NCBI GenBank assembly: GCA_027596075.1
Contig: JADGJC010000071.1
Location: 1 to 64,000, forward strand
Origin: Rhizophlyctis rosea
Lineage: Eukaryota; Chytridiomycota; Chytridiomycetes; Rhizophlyctidales; Rhizophlyctidaceae
DNA: 64,000 nucleotides
Reading direction: 5' to 3'
Shown: positions 34,401-46,453 of the stretch, piece after piece
How positions within the stretch are numbered: position 1 is the first letter of the stretch
Layout: each line of letters starts with the position of its first letter
Translations under genes and position numbers: made by a program
The notes under the pieces: model-generated
Told to the model about the DNA's origin: nothing
What the model saw: only the letters and a program-made list of their open reading frames with translations
The model's database searches: none

Positions 34401-37400
34401 GAGAGAATGATTGAGAAGCCCCCATGTGCGTGTCAGCGCCAGTGCGGTTTGCAACTGCAGATATTGCATCCTGTACTCCATCCGCTTCGAAGGGACCATC
34501 GAGTTCACGCAGCGACAACTGCTTTGGAAAGTAGGCAAGGGACCGACTTGTGGCTTCAGCCAAAAAGAAAAGATTGATCTTTCTCTGATTGGGGTACTTT
34601 CCAGAGCATGAGCTTCCATAGACCCAAGGACTCAAACAAGTGTTATTCTCCATTAATACTAGAGTTCCGTACTCTCGTGTGTCCCTCTTCGGTCGAATGG
34701 AATACTGAGTTTCACATAGTGACCCTACTAATAGCTGTGTGACGGTTTTCTTCCTCAGAAAGGATAAGTGAGATGCGACCACATCATGTCAGCACGAGAT
34801 TACATTACACACATCATAGATCTGACTCTCAAGGAAGATTGATGGCCAAAGGGTTACATGGCGATGAAAACTGCTAGTAGTATAGACCACGGGCCGTCTC
34901 TCAGCAACCATGTTGACCCGGAATCATGTGACAATCTTACGGCGTTTTCCTGTTTGTTCAGAATCTGATTGAAACGCTCCAACGAGTCTGTATATCAAAC
35001 TGTGCTCGCAAAATGGGCTGGTGTGTGAGTAATGCGAGATCGCAGTCACTACTGCAAACTATGGTTCTCCTCCTGTTCTGTTTCACAATTATTGCCGTGA
35101 CTATCTTTCGATCCGTGAAAAGTAGGCATCGTCGTTAATGGTTGCCGACCTCACAGCCCAGATCGATTCCGGGAAGACTCGGTGTCCAGTGCCAGCATCG
35201 GAAGCCCTGTTCCTCTGGGAACTGGCCCCCAATTCATGACAGTCACCGCATAAGCGCGTGTCGCCCTTTCCGCACCCAGACAGGCGCTTCATGAAGTGCT
35301 TCACATTACGCTCCAGATGGTCGATGGGCAGAGCGCCGCAAAAGTCGTTTGTGGTGGCACAGTCATGAAACTGCTTCCCTTGAATTTGACGCGTTCAAAA
35401 ATATCTGTCAATCCTGCATGCATCCGTAAAACGCCACTTAGGAGCAAATACCTACATGCCGGAAATGGACTGGGATGGTGATTCGAACTCCACTCGCCAT
35501 AATTCTTTTCTCAGCTTATCACACTACCACAATCATCAGGAAGACATTTATTTCAACAGTGTAATGTGCTGTTGCAGCCCTGTGAGAAGTGCTATAACAG
35601 CAAGTGAGTAGCTTGAGTTCTAAGTGGCAAGGCGTTTCCTGACCCACCGTGCTCACTGAAATGCTGGGCCTTACCTAAGAGAAGCGCTGCTGAAGCGCTT
35701 CCCGGGCGCGGTTCCGGCACTGTTCCTCACTAGTGGATGGTTTCCAGAGGTTGGAGAGTGTGTTTAAGTTTGCGAATTCTCTTTCTGATCCTCGTTCATG
35801 GCAATAATGAAGATCTGCCCAACGGAAGTCACTCGCGGATCCTCCAATCCCAAGTTACATTGCTATAACCTTCTGAGCATGCCAAACCATAGGGAACCCC
35901 CTATGACTGAACATGCGCTTCGATGCTGTACATAGCATTGTGTGCGAATCTGCCGACTACAAACAGTTTGCATTGCGTAAGAAGCATATGAAAGTCATTG
36001 CATGTAATAGGAACGTGCCCGTGGAGACTTCCATATTCGTCGGTCATACTCTATTCTCCACTACTTCAGATAGAGAATATAGTGTTTGCCACCGCGCTGG
36101 ATATTCCTTCATTTTGCATTGAGCTTGTGATGATCCGGCATTTGAGAAGAGCAGCTCATTTTGGGTTTGGACTTCCATATGCGATGGCCGACGCCCTTAT
36201 ATGGCTGATCATTGTCTTCCGGTACCACCATAGTTGTGGCCTCCGAATGGGCTCATCAAGCAAGTAACTTTTGAACATGATGCCGATGCAGGAGATTGAA
36301 TGACAATCTGTCCAAACTTGATCTTGCTTTTGGGTCTTCTTCGCAAGATGGAAAAGGTTGGTTGCAAAGATTGCTGCGCTGGAACGTAAGTTGCAACGCG
36401 TACGAGTCTCAATACTCTGCTCCAGGGTTAGAAGCGCAGGACGAAATTCCCCGTTGTGGCGATGAGAAAAAAGATACTCAGCACATGAAATGTCAAGCGG
36501 CGAATCCGCCTGCCGATATTCATCATTTCCAATGGCGCGGCGATAAATGATGCATTTAAAGATTGCAGACTATATCCCTTGGTGCAGATCATTGCCAGTC
36601 CCATCGCCAGTCCCTGAACTCAACTAAAAAGAAGTGAACACGTTGTGGGAACCGGATATGAGATGAGGGGCGTTCCACCATTGGACCTCCCTCAATTGTC
36701 GAAGCCTTAGACTACAGATTGCCGAACAAGTGTTCGACCGCCCCGTCAATGCATCCGCCGAGTGGAAGCAGCAGATTTGTTTCATAGCAAAAATTTGGTC
36801 ATATGAGGTAGATGAGTCTTCCCAATCCCGTATAGCGTGAAGTTGGACGTGGAAAGCGATACACAGAATACGCATCAAACGCCTGGAAACGGCCTGAGGG
36901 ACACACCTATTGCTTGCATCTCAACGGGTGATATGCACATACTACCAGCTGCGAGAGAAGCTCACGTCTCTTTTCTCTGTCAAACTACCAAACGTAAGGC
37001 ACCAGTCACATCGCCCTGTTTGCATTTGCGCTCTTAGGTTTGTGCCAGACCTATAGGCTACAGCTCTGGGTTGGCATGATATAAGGCTTGATAGCTTACG
37101 GTATGACCAGTATAACCCTATGACCAAAGACGCCACGGCGAGCCACGGGAGATTGAGCATGAGTCCAGCTTGGAACGTGGAATCTCATTCTCACTCTGGC
37201 GATTTGGTAACGATGATAATCTGACAAATAATGTTCAAAATCACAGGATATATAAAAAGAAAATACTGTACAGTTTGAATCAAATTGTGGCGCGAACGAC
37301 TTCCGACCTTGCCGACCCTTCGATGAGACCGGCTCTGTTGATGTCTGAGTAAAAGATGATCCGCTGCGTCATACCCGATCAGCATCGACGTCCGTACCTT

Positions 37401-37417
37401 CTTCCACTCCAACCCGC
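31471..37417. other. gene-poor stretch
   Basis: About 5.9 kb with no recognisable gene. The longest plus-strand frame (32417-32962, 181 codons) has one hydrophobic stretch near its end but otherwise reads like noncoding DNA. Many frames of 60-110 codons lie on both strands, none with a motif. Confidence 0.45.
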
Positions 37418-39455
37418 TCAATCCGCATACCCATAAGGCACAAATGGATCCACCCTCGACCCCTTCAGCAACTTATTTCTCACCAACCGATAATCATAAT
37501 CATTCCTACACATCGGCAAAGCCTCTAACTCTCCCGCCGATCGCCTCTCGAAACTCCCATCCCCAAGCAAATCACATCCTTTCTCCGACTCTTCCAGGAT
37601 TGCCTTCAATGCGTATTCCATCAACCCGCCATTCTCCAAGTAATGTCGCACGGAGGCTTGCATGGAGATGTCTGGGAGGTTCTTTGATATTTCGAGGAGC
37701 GCATCCGGGGTAGGCAGCGTTGTTGTTTCGTTGAAGAGTGCAACGATGAGAGCAAAGGTTATGGTGTATCCGACGAAGAAGTCGCGGGGTTTATTGGTTC
37801 GTACGGGTTTTGGGATATATAGGCACAGGCCCGCATCATGGGTTGAACCTTCCGCACCCGCCAGTTGTTCGTTTTGCAGTGCTTCCGTCGCGGTTCCTAA
37901 AAGGGTGCGATTCTTGGCAAACGGTAGCATTGATTGCCGGGATCTATCATTGATTAAACCAAACGATGTTGTCTCACCAAGCAAGTGGAACTTCATCCGT
38001 GGTGACAGGTACCCATGCTCACACTATCCACACGTACACCCACACCGAAGGCGTTCCATCGTGGGAGGATCCGACACCACTCTCCGCTGTTCTTCTGCAC
38101 TGATGAGTCCCGCCCGTCTCCTCAGTCCCAGCAATATCTCAATCCAATTGTCTTCCACTTCTGCAACCAAGCCATTGATGTCCCGAGCTTCCAAATCCAA
38201 TTTCAAAGCCTTCTCATATTCATCTAGAGCCGTCATTCCGTAATGGTCTTTCCTATATACTTCCACATCGGGGAAACCAAGCAGCTCCCTGACAACTTCT
38301 ATCCTCCCTAACCTGCATGCGAGATGCAATGGGGTGCAACCCGACCCGTCTGTCTGATTCACGTCTATGGTTTGCAAGAGGCAGGCGGTTTGGAGTCTCC
38401 GGCATAGAAGTTCGTCACTGTGCTTTTCGTTGAAGATGTCTATGTGCAGTTCGGGGGGATCTATTGAACCAGTGTGCTTATAGGGAGGCAGGTCGTCTTT
38501 GATTGGGACAGAGTGGGATCGGTGGGTAGGGTCGGTGGCATATGCAAGGAAGTCTGATCTACCAATTCTGCGAAAGCCCAACTTTGGGCATGAGATTGTC
38601 AGGCTCTCGTAAGATATCAGGGATGATTTTCGCATCAATATCTCACCTCGTGAAAGACCTTTGTTTGGGCTTTAATGCTGTTTTCGATCCTGTCAACATT
38701 GCCGGGCTGCCACAGCATGAGTTCTGGGTATTCTTTTTTCAAAAAGAACGGGTTGACGACGACAAAGCTGCACTTTTGCTGCATCAAATGATTGAGTAAT
38801 GATTGATGATCCAATCTCAGGAGGCGTATAGTTCACCCACTTTGATTGCATCCAAGAACTTGCGGAGGACGTACAATCCCACTTCAACAGGACACTCGTG
38901 AGGAAATTTGAAATGTTCAAGGAAGAATATGTCGCCGTGATTGAATTCTTTCTGGAATAGAGCACTTCCACATGGCTTGCTTGGATCGTGATAGCCCGCC
39001 TTCAGTTTTCGGTACTTTTCAAACATACTGATGAAGTGGACCATAAAGGGCATGAAGGATTCAACTTGAACGCCAAGCTTGTGGAATTGATTGCGCATGC
39101 TTCCACAATCGCGCCCAAGCAGAGCACCATGGAATTGGAGGTCGTCCAGGTTTTTGAAGGACATGTCGGGAATCATGCCGTTATCTATGCAAGGACCAGG
39201 TAAGTCTTCCCTCGCTGGCGTGCCCCCATTCCCGCTGACTTGGCTGTTCAGCACGGCAACTCGTTCGTGACGCAGTCTTGGCCAGTTGGCATACGTAAGG
39301 ATGGAAGCTGGCTCATTTGGACCATGGATGGAAAGCCATGTTGGAACGATGGGAGTCAACCAGGGGTCGAAAGAGGCGTAACTGGAGTCTATGTTTCCGC
39401 ATTCTTCCACTCGAAAGTTACATAGGTGGACAAGCGCGTCTGCGTGTGACGCCAT
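37418..39455 (-). pseudogene. ankyrin-repeat protein of fungal type, interrupted by one in-frame TAG
   Basis: Minus-strand gene with two short introns that keep phase: GTACGT...CTGAG (59 bp, about 38812-38870) and GTGAGA...CAAAG (38582-38646, 65 bp). The N-terminal part is unrecognised; the middle carries an ankyrin unit, GCTPLHLACRLGRIEVVREL, followed by a second partial one (YRKDHYGMTALDEYEKAL). Just after it the frame reads RLRCGCTCG, then TAG (38026-38024), then CEHGYLSPRMKFHLL in the same frame with about 200 further open codons to 37418. As I remember fungal ankyrin proteins, a C-x-C-x-x-C...G-[YW]-L-S-P-R-M stretch follows the repeats, so the TAG probably replaced a codon such as CAG. 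The alternatives are a sequencing error or real truncation. The frame is open upstream of the chosen ATG to about 39596, so the start is uncertain or the gene is 5'-truncated. It is divergent from the YecM-like gene, about 400 bp away. Confidence 0.65.
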
Positions 39456-39854
39456 GGTGACGGTAGAAGACTCGAGTGATTCGAGTTTGGGGGGTGGTTT
39501 GTAGTGGGCGGACACAACGTTTGACGATGGCACGGATTTTGAGAAGAACAACGAAGAGTTGGAGTAGTTGACTTGGTTGGCAGGAGTGGCAGACGGTTAC
39601 AAGGGAGAGAGGGAGAGGGCTGGTTGGCAGTGGTTGCTTCCTTCACCCGAATGTCCGATATCCTGGATGACCGCCATTTTCTCCCCCACACCCAAATTCC
39701 AACCAAACCATTTGCAAACCATTTTCAGCCTCTGCAGTGCGATCTGCTTTCCTCATCAGCAAAACTGCACTGTAAACCTGTCACAACAACGACGTCTTCA
39801 TCCCACTCTTCAATAATTCCTTTCAACTGGTCTCCTTTGACTGTTCCTCCGACC

Positions 39855-40394
39855 ATGTCTGCGTTACCTTCCTCCATTCTCAAAACTGCACCCCATTTCC
39901 TCACCCGCATTCTCTCCTCCTTGGCATCTGCCAACCTCCCCTGTCCACCAGCAAACGTCATCGATCATATATGCTACCGAACATCATCACCTAGCGAGTA
40001 CATGTCCCTCAAAGCTGACTTCCTGTCCCTTGGTACCGTGCTGACAGAATCACTTGTCGGTGGTCGCGAAATTTCGACATTCAAATTACATGCGGAAAAC
40101 ACTATCAAACCTGAAGGAGACGTCGGATTGGAATTATCTGTTCTGGAGCTGCCTTCACCAAAGACTGGAAGGGCATACTCATCCGGCTGGGAGCACGTTG
40201 AGGTCGTTGTGGGAGACTTGGATGGGTTGATTCGAAGTAGGCCGGATATCACGTGGGACTTGAGTGCGATGAATAAGACTGTCAACCGGGACGCGCGGGT
40301 GGAGTTTACGGACGCAGAAGGGAAGTTTAGTGTCAAGTTCCATGAACAGACATTGGAGGAGGTGATCAAGTGGGAGAAGGAGGGTACGGTATAG
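39855..40394 (+). CDS. YecM-family protein (VOC-fold), single exon
   Basis: A 179-residue protein. VIDHICYR at residues 36-43 matches the 'DHI(C/A)(Y/L)R' metal-type first strand of the YecM/VOC fold. It is followed by a Gly-Thr-x-L-(T/S)-E-S segment (LGTVLTESLVGGREISTFKL), an acidic ELSVLELPSPK strand, and SSGWEHVEVVVGD, the second half of the pseudo-symmetric fold. Length and order fit bacterial YecM and its fungal relatives. The family's biochemical role is not established; a metal-binding or small-molecule-binding role is likely from the fold. The start was chosen at the first ATG giving a family-like N-terminus; the frame is open for about 280 bp upstream but that part is low-complexity. 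It shares a promoter region with the divergent ankyrin gene. There is no intron. Confidence 0.82.
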   Translation: MSALPSSILKTAPHFLTRILSSLASANLPCPPANVIDHICYRTSSPSEYMSLKADFLSLGTVLTESLVGGREISTFKLHAENTIKPEGDVGLELSVLELPSPKTGRAYSSGWEHVEVVVGDLDGLIRSRPDITWDLSAMNKTVNRDARVEFTDAEGKFSVKFHEQTLEEVIKWEKEGTV

Positions 40395-43300
40395 ATTTTG
40401 AATGGTATTGAAAATAGAATTTGGCAGACCGTAAGGCTTCTCGAGACTTTGATGATAGACGAGTAAGAGGTAAATTGTCCTCTGACATTACTGTGATCGG
40501 GACTGAAGCTCTGAATCAGTGATGGGCAGTGATGGGTATAGTCATGATGGCAAAAACCCTCAAACATAGCATTCGACTTTGTGAAGCCACCCTTATGAAA
40601 GGTGGTGCGAGGGTGATTGACAGGCACAGCATTGCGCGCTATGGGGGAAGATGCTCTTGTCGGAAGCACGGTCATGGGACTCGCAGGATTAGCAAAAAAT
40701 TTACTTCGCCGCCCATGATTGAGAAGCCCAAACTGCAGGAGTTTGTAAGCGATTCAACAATCAATGGACCAAGGTCATGCACTGACGGCGGCTAACACTG
40801 GCACTGGTATCAGCCTTCAAATGACGGTGCGCACATGACCGTCAGATCATGTCGAACAGTTCCACCCTAGCAGCTACCATACACTGCATTAACTCTCTAA
40901 GAGGATCTCTACTTGCACAACATCCGCACTGGATACTCATTGTCCTTTATATGGCCCATTCCTTTTCAGCGCATGGCCATGAAGGATTCAGCCGACTGCG
41001 GACATCTTCATAATGTGGACGAGCGTCGGGGACTCCGAGCTGTGGGACAACTGCCAACAAGATTGGTGTTTTGGGCAAAGCAAGCCTGGGAACACCTTTC
41101 GTGCCAGACTTCGAGTGGTAAGCGACGAAGTCTCCGTCTGCTTCTTTTTGGGTCGGCCATCAGACTTTCTTACTTCAAATTTTGAGGTCTAATTGATGGC
41201 GGCAACCCGGCAATGGTGTTGTATCAACAATCCAGCAACATCCATCCGCTTTACAACGTGTTATGCAAATTTGAGTGAGGATCATGGATTGAAGAAAGAA
41301 TGCTAGAAAGTTAGCCGCATCATTCCACGCTACCTACTTCACTTACTTCACTGTCTCGAATGATGGTCAAAGGTGTATTGGTCCGTCGATGCATTCCCAT
41401 TGTTGGGCAGTCAATATCCTGACCACCAATAGATGATGGGCAGGCAATTAGCAAGGACTCTCTAACTTCTCTGCTAGCAGATCTAACTTCTCTGCTAGCA
41501 GGCAATGGGCCGACCCGGAGAAAGGATCATTGAGCACTTGAGTCAGGGTCTTCGCCTTTTCATTGCAATGTATGAGAAGATCCCATTGATGATTGGTCAT
41601 ACTTCGACATCCCATTAATTCACTTGAAGATTCGGTCAATCTTGTTCAGCGCCAGATGCAGTGATATGGTGGCATTGACAAGCAGACTTCGGTCCTTACT
41701 GAACACACCACAGATCAATGCGGAGCATCCTGAATGAGTCAAGTGAGTCCAAATGTTGATTCACGAACCTTACCACATGTGAACTGACATGCTTTTTTCG
41801 TCAAGAAAGGTCACTGTGGGATTAGATCATCATGTTTCGAACAAAAACTACCAACCTGAGACCATATTGTGTACAAGCTCAACGGGCATGGTTGTTCCCA
41901 ACGAATGTCAACTCACAGCTCAGGACCCTGCGATCACATTCAACACTTTCCATATGCCACGTTCATAAAATGTCGTCGACGATGCCGCAAAAAGAAAGAT
42001 GCTCGATGACGCTACGTGGTGCATCACCCATGAACGGAAATACCTCCCGTCAAGTGGAGTCCGGCCGATGTGAAGTCGGGGCGTTCCATCGAGTGCAAAC
42101 CCGGCCTGAGTTCTGATTTAAAAAAGAAACATGCTCACGGGAGTGAACGATGAAGTCTTCATGACCGAAGAGTGTATTGTTTCAAAATTGAAGCTGCTCG
42201 TGAGGTTTATGGCATCGTCACTTCCTTCGCTCAACCGTCTCAGGCGGAAACATTGACTCCACTGTGTGCAGAGGCGCGAGTCCACGATCGATGGGAACTA
42301 AATCCTGAGGCAGGCAAAAAGATATGTCTTTCCACTGCATTATGAAGTACCCAACGCTGAAATCACCATCAACGTTGGTCGCCCGAAAGAACTAGATTTC
42401 ATTTGCTAATAGACTAATGGAAATGGTCATACCTTCGGGTTGGGCCATTGGTCTCATTTGTGAAATTGGTTTTGGCTCCTCCTGCACCGGATGAAGGGGG
42501 CAATTCCACTTTCGCTCAGGAATCCGAGCTTCAAGTGAATCCAAGTCTTTCGAGGTTCCTAAAAACAGGGGACAACGACACTGTCGGCTCACCGCAAGAC
42601 CAAAATGAAGCTGGTCGGTATGGATCACATGAAGACTGAGTTTCGCGGACAGTGCAGACCACAGATGACTTCAAATGGCGAGATAACTTCGAATGATTGG
42701 AAAGAACAAGTGCGAGTTATTCTCCTGAGATGCCCAGCCTCATTTGCCGTGAATACATCCAAACGCTTGATGTTATGCCACATGTGAGTGGTTATGTGTT
42801 ACACGTGGGCGACAAAAAAAGGTTGAACGCCAAGAACCGGTACGAATGCAAAGGAGTTGATCACGTCCGTGTTCGTGCTGCGGAGTTTCGAAAGCCGCCA
42901 ACGCACCTCCATCACCTTTTTGCAGATCATTTGCAGTTATGTGCTCATGACACGCAGACATGAAGACATGAAAAGTGTTTGTCAAATCTTCGCAGTCCGC
43001 GGTTTTGACTATGGCGCTACCGACGATATGACAAATCCCGCACAAAAAGAAAGCCCGGATACACGGAAAGTGCAACAATGGGGAATAACTAAGCTTGTCA
43101 CAAACTGGTGGTGTCCGCCACCGAATGTAACAGGGACTTCTTTCGGCCTGCTGCAAGTTTTCATAATCTAGACAGCGATTGCACATATATACATACGCTT
43201 CAGTGTCAGACACGCAAAAAGTTCCTTTCTACATAAACGTTACCTCCCGCAGCGGTGGAACTCCGAGCATTGCGTCGACAAAATGTCACGGATGTTAACA

Positions 43301-43993
43301 TTGGCAAGAATAGGGCGATACATTACTTCTCACTCGAAGCGCCGTTCGCATGAATTACCTTGCTTGAGATGCACCTTCTCCGATACGGGTTACCGCCCGT
43401 AATGCACAAGCCAGCTAAGGAGCATGGAATTCAAGAAAATGACAAGTGTGAAGACTAGATGCCGTTTACATCACTTGCACATCAAAGCATTGACAACTGG
43501 AAGGATCGTAGCTGATCGTTATTAATTTGACTTGCTACACGAGTGGCATGGTATCAACGCCACACAAATCATCGGTATATCATTGTACAATCAAATCGCA
43601 TACATATGCGCATTTTCTTCCCAACGGACATATACAACTATAAACCAATGACGACCGCCGAGGCTGAGTACACATGAGGGCTGCCGATGGTGGGTTCACA
43701 TCACGATTGCCGATCCTGGGTTCAGTATGGACAAAATGGGGATGCAGCAAAAAGGGGATGCGTTTGATAATGTAATGTCAAGATGGAGCACCCCATAATT
43801 GGAAATACGAGGTCAACCAGTGAGTCTGAGCAATACATAGTATGCACAGGTTGCCTGCCATGAAGCGGGGTGTCGATGTGTTCACGGCGATGCACACGCA
43901 GTGCGGTGGATGCCGGTTGGAGCTCTGCAGCAAAAATGGAACAACAATCATTTGAGCCACGGTAGAAGACCACAGGACAACGAATCCTGGGAC
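40395..43993. other. gene-poor stretch
   Basis: About 3.6 kb with no recognisable gene on either strand. It contains a two-unit tandem repeat at 41461-41502 and recurring AAAAAGG-type words. Short opposed frames around 42.4-43.2 kb show no motif. Confidence 0.45.
41461..41502 (+). repeat. two 21-bp tandem units with a palindrome
   Basis: The unit TCTAACTTCTCTGCTAGCAG plus one base occurs twice head to tail (20 of 21 identical). Each contains the perfect 10-bp palindrome CTGCTAGCAG. Too short to assign a role. Confidence 0.75.
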
Positions 43994-44092
43994 ACCAGAA
44001 TGTGCATTGCTTCGAGATGAATGCTCTACGTGAAAACAAGGATGATCGGCGGCAGCAGCAACATGCAAAGGGCAAAAAAGGTGTCGGGACAT
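43994..44092 (+). repeat. dispersed repeat R2, copy a
   Basis: Begins with CCAGAATGTGCATTGCTTCG and ends with GGGCAAAAAAGGTGTCGGGAC. The same pair of words bounds two further copies downstream at 45.4-45.6 and 46.1-46.25 kb. Confidence 0.55.
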
Positions 44093-44154
44093 GAAGTGCC
44101 AGTCAAGAGAAACTCTCTTCGGCCGCCGCGAATTATCAATGGATAGTCAAAACT

Positions 44155-44440
44155 GGGCGGCAACCTAAACCCCCATATCATAGATCTTATGAATTGACAT
44201 AAACGATTTATGTCGAGCACATATCATAGGGGTAACCTAAGCCCTTTAACATATCTGGCAGATGCGGCTTTTGTGATTACTCCTGGGGCTCCTATTGGTG
44301 GAAATTATGTTTGTGGGCACCCGAAATTTTATACGACCCCCCGACCCCCGTATAGAGCTACATGTAAAATTTATGTTTATGCGTGGGTGTTTATGGGATA
44401 TGTCGCGTTTTTATGTATGTGTGGGGTTTAGGTGCCGCCC
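44155..44440. mobile_element. MITE-like TIR element, 286 bp
   Basis: The left end GGGCGGCAACCTAAACCCC (44155-44173) is mirrored by GGGGTTTAGGTGCCGCCC at the right end (44423-44440), an 18-19 bp terminal inverted repeat with one base inserted. The element is bracketed by ACT on both sides (44152-44154 and 44441-44443), a 3-bp target-site duplication. Inside are a copy of the end motif (AACCTAAGCCC near 44232), two direct copies of ATATCATAG and a small palindrome, ACATAAA-cga-TTTATGT. There is no transposase. A 3-bp duplication suits PIF/Harbinger-type mobilisation, but ACT is not that family's usual TWA target. Confidence 0.78.
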
Positions 44441-45387
44441 ACTGTTGCACGTCATGGTCGGACGTGTTTAAGTCAGACTTAGGTCCGTCTGCGTAAGTTG
44501 CGTAGCCAGAATTGCTGGGTGCTCAACGTCGCTTCGGTGATTTGTAGGCGCCAAAAGCTCCCAACCAAATTGCAGAGAATTCTTCAGCAAACGGGACACA
44601 CATGAGTTGGTTATCAATGAATGACCGATAGATGTGATGGAGAGGACAAGCCAGGAAATCTTATTTTTCTTGCAGGAAAGCAATTTGCCGACCGCCCAAA
44701 AGGATTCGGAGTCATGAAAGAAGTTCTCCGTCCTTCATTTCAATCAGTTGCTGATGATCGGTGACACTTGAATCGCCTTCAACTGACTTGAAAGATGAGA
44801 GTTCAGCCACAGAGGGACTGGTGTGGCATCTTTGACTGGCGGCTAGTCTTTCTCAACATTTGAACATGAATGACGAGATTTTGCGAAATGAGAATCATTG
44901 AAAGGGCGGGTCCAGCAACTGGAACTTGTCAGACTCGCATGCCGCGAAATGATCCACCGCTTTTTTTTAGCCAATTCTCAAGTCCTGATCATTGCGGGAT
45001 TTGCCCATCACGTTTCGAACAAAAAAGACAGAGTTGAGATGAAGGGTATAAAACGCCGGAAGGGCATGATCCTTCCCAACGAATGCCAGCGCCTCACAGC
45101 TCGCGACCGTATCTAATCTTTTTCATTGGTAATGTTTGTGGAATGTTGGGCGCCGATGCAGCAAGAAGGGGGAGCGTATAGAGTGACAGTTTGATGGTAC
45201 GTCAACCAATAACTGAAATGCGGAACCACGTTTATGAACAATACTAATATTCGCATTGCCAACCGTGAGTGAAACTGAATATGTTTATGAATCAGAAGCT
45301 GCGTAAGGAGTGCAATGGACGCCGAAAGGAGTTCTGTAGCAAAAAAGGAACAAAGAATCACGTCTGAGAACAGCAACTCTAGGAACG

Positions 45388-45560
45388 CCAGAAGTGCATT
45401 GCTTCAAGAGGGAAGCTGCTCATAACATTCGGGACTTTGTGCCGTCACTCTGCCATCTCGAGTGCAAAGCGGCATGTACAGGGCGCAAGCCCACCATCCA
45501 TGGCGCATAGGATTAGCATTTTGATGGGCAAAAAGAGGAGTAAGAGGTGCTGGGACACGG
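45388..45560 (+). repeat. dispersed repeat R2, copy b
   Basis: CCAGAAGTGCATTGCTTCAA at the start and a GGGCAAAAAGAGG...GGTGCTGGGACAC end match copies a and c, with insertions between. The preceding 80 bp (GTAGCAAAAAAGGAACAA) also match the flank of copy a. Confidence 0.55.
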
Positions 45561-46117
45561 AAAATGAATGTCGGACGCTAGAAACACCTCAATAGCTTGG
45601 ACTACCAAGAAGAACTGGTTTTCAATAGCCAATTTGGCATAGTATCAACACCCCACAAAGCAGGCTTTGAACTGCAGACTTTGAAATGCCCAGACAATAA
45701 TCGTGACTTTTTTATGCATACCTTGCTCAAGGGTGATTGGGGCATCAGGTTATGACAAAAAAGATCAGGACTAAGCATACACGGCATCAAATCGTAGGAA
45801 TTAACTTTGCGCATCCTCTCTTCAACGAATGTGTACCATCTACAACTGGCAAAGTTCGCGATTCCTAACATCCAAATGTTCCTGTTTCATTTTGATGGGG
45901 ATGTTGGTGGTGTGGCAAAAAAGTGTAGGCGTTCCGATTGTGATTTCGCGGTGCATTACGCATTGAATGGAGATGCAAAATGAAGCACTTTTTGAGTGAG
46001 AACCTCGCTCGTTGGCCGCAACTGAAGTGTGAATGTGTTTTAAAAATCGGAGGGTTGCCAACTGGCGTTGTGCTGCAAGTGAAAAACAATGTTAACGGCC
46101 GGCATCAACAACGAAAT

Positions 46118-46254
46118 CCAGAAGTGCATTGCTTTGAGATGAAAGGTGTTCATCTGAAGCCCTTTGTCGTGTCACACTTGCATACCTGGCCGCAACCCCT
46201 CGATCCACAGGCAAGGCAGCATTCTTGAGGGGCAAAAAAGGTGCCCGAACACAG
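46118..46254 (+). repeat. dispersed repeat R2, copy c
   Basis: CCAGAAGTGCATTGCTTTGA at the start and GGGGCAAAAAAGGTGCCCGA at the end. Together with copies a and b this defines an old, diverged repeat family confined here to 43.9-46.3 kb. Confidence 0.55.
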
Positions 46255-46453
46255 AACTAGGTGAACGCTCCGATCACCCCAACTGCTTCAGCCAGCAGGA
46301 AAGATGATTTCCGTTTGCCCAAATGGCATGGTATCAACACCCACAAGTATCGGTATATTACTGTACATCCGACTTATAAAACCAACAAAACCAAACTATC
46401 TACAAAAAAACCACCAAACCCTTCCCAAATCCTCTCCCCTCAACACACAACAT

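Larger units (their letters stand above)
44444..46453. other. repeat-rich intergenic stretch
   Basis: About 2 kb between the MITE-like element and KSH1. It holds R2 copies b and c and no recognisable gene. The last 150 bp are A/C-rich and are the 3' flank of KSH1. Confidence 0.45.

Noticed and set aside
39200..39251. Very canonical plus-strand intron signature (GTAAGT, GCTGACTT branch-like, TTCAG) antisense to the ankyrin gene
   Set aside because: Plus-strand frames on both sides have no protein-like features, while the minus strand encodes clear ankyrin sequence. An antisense transcript cannot be excluded but is not supported.
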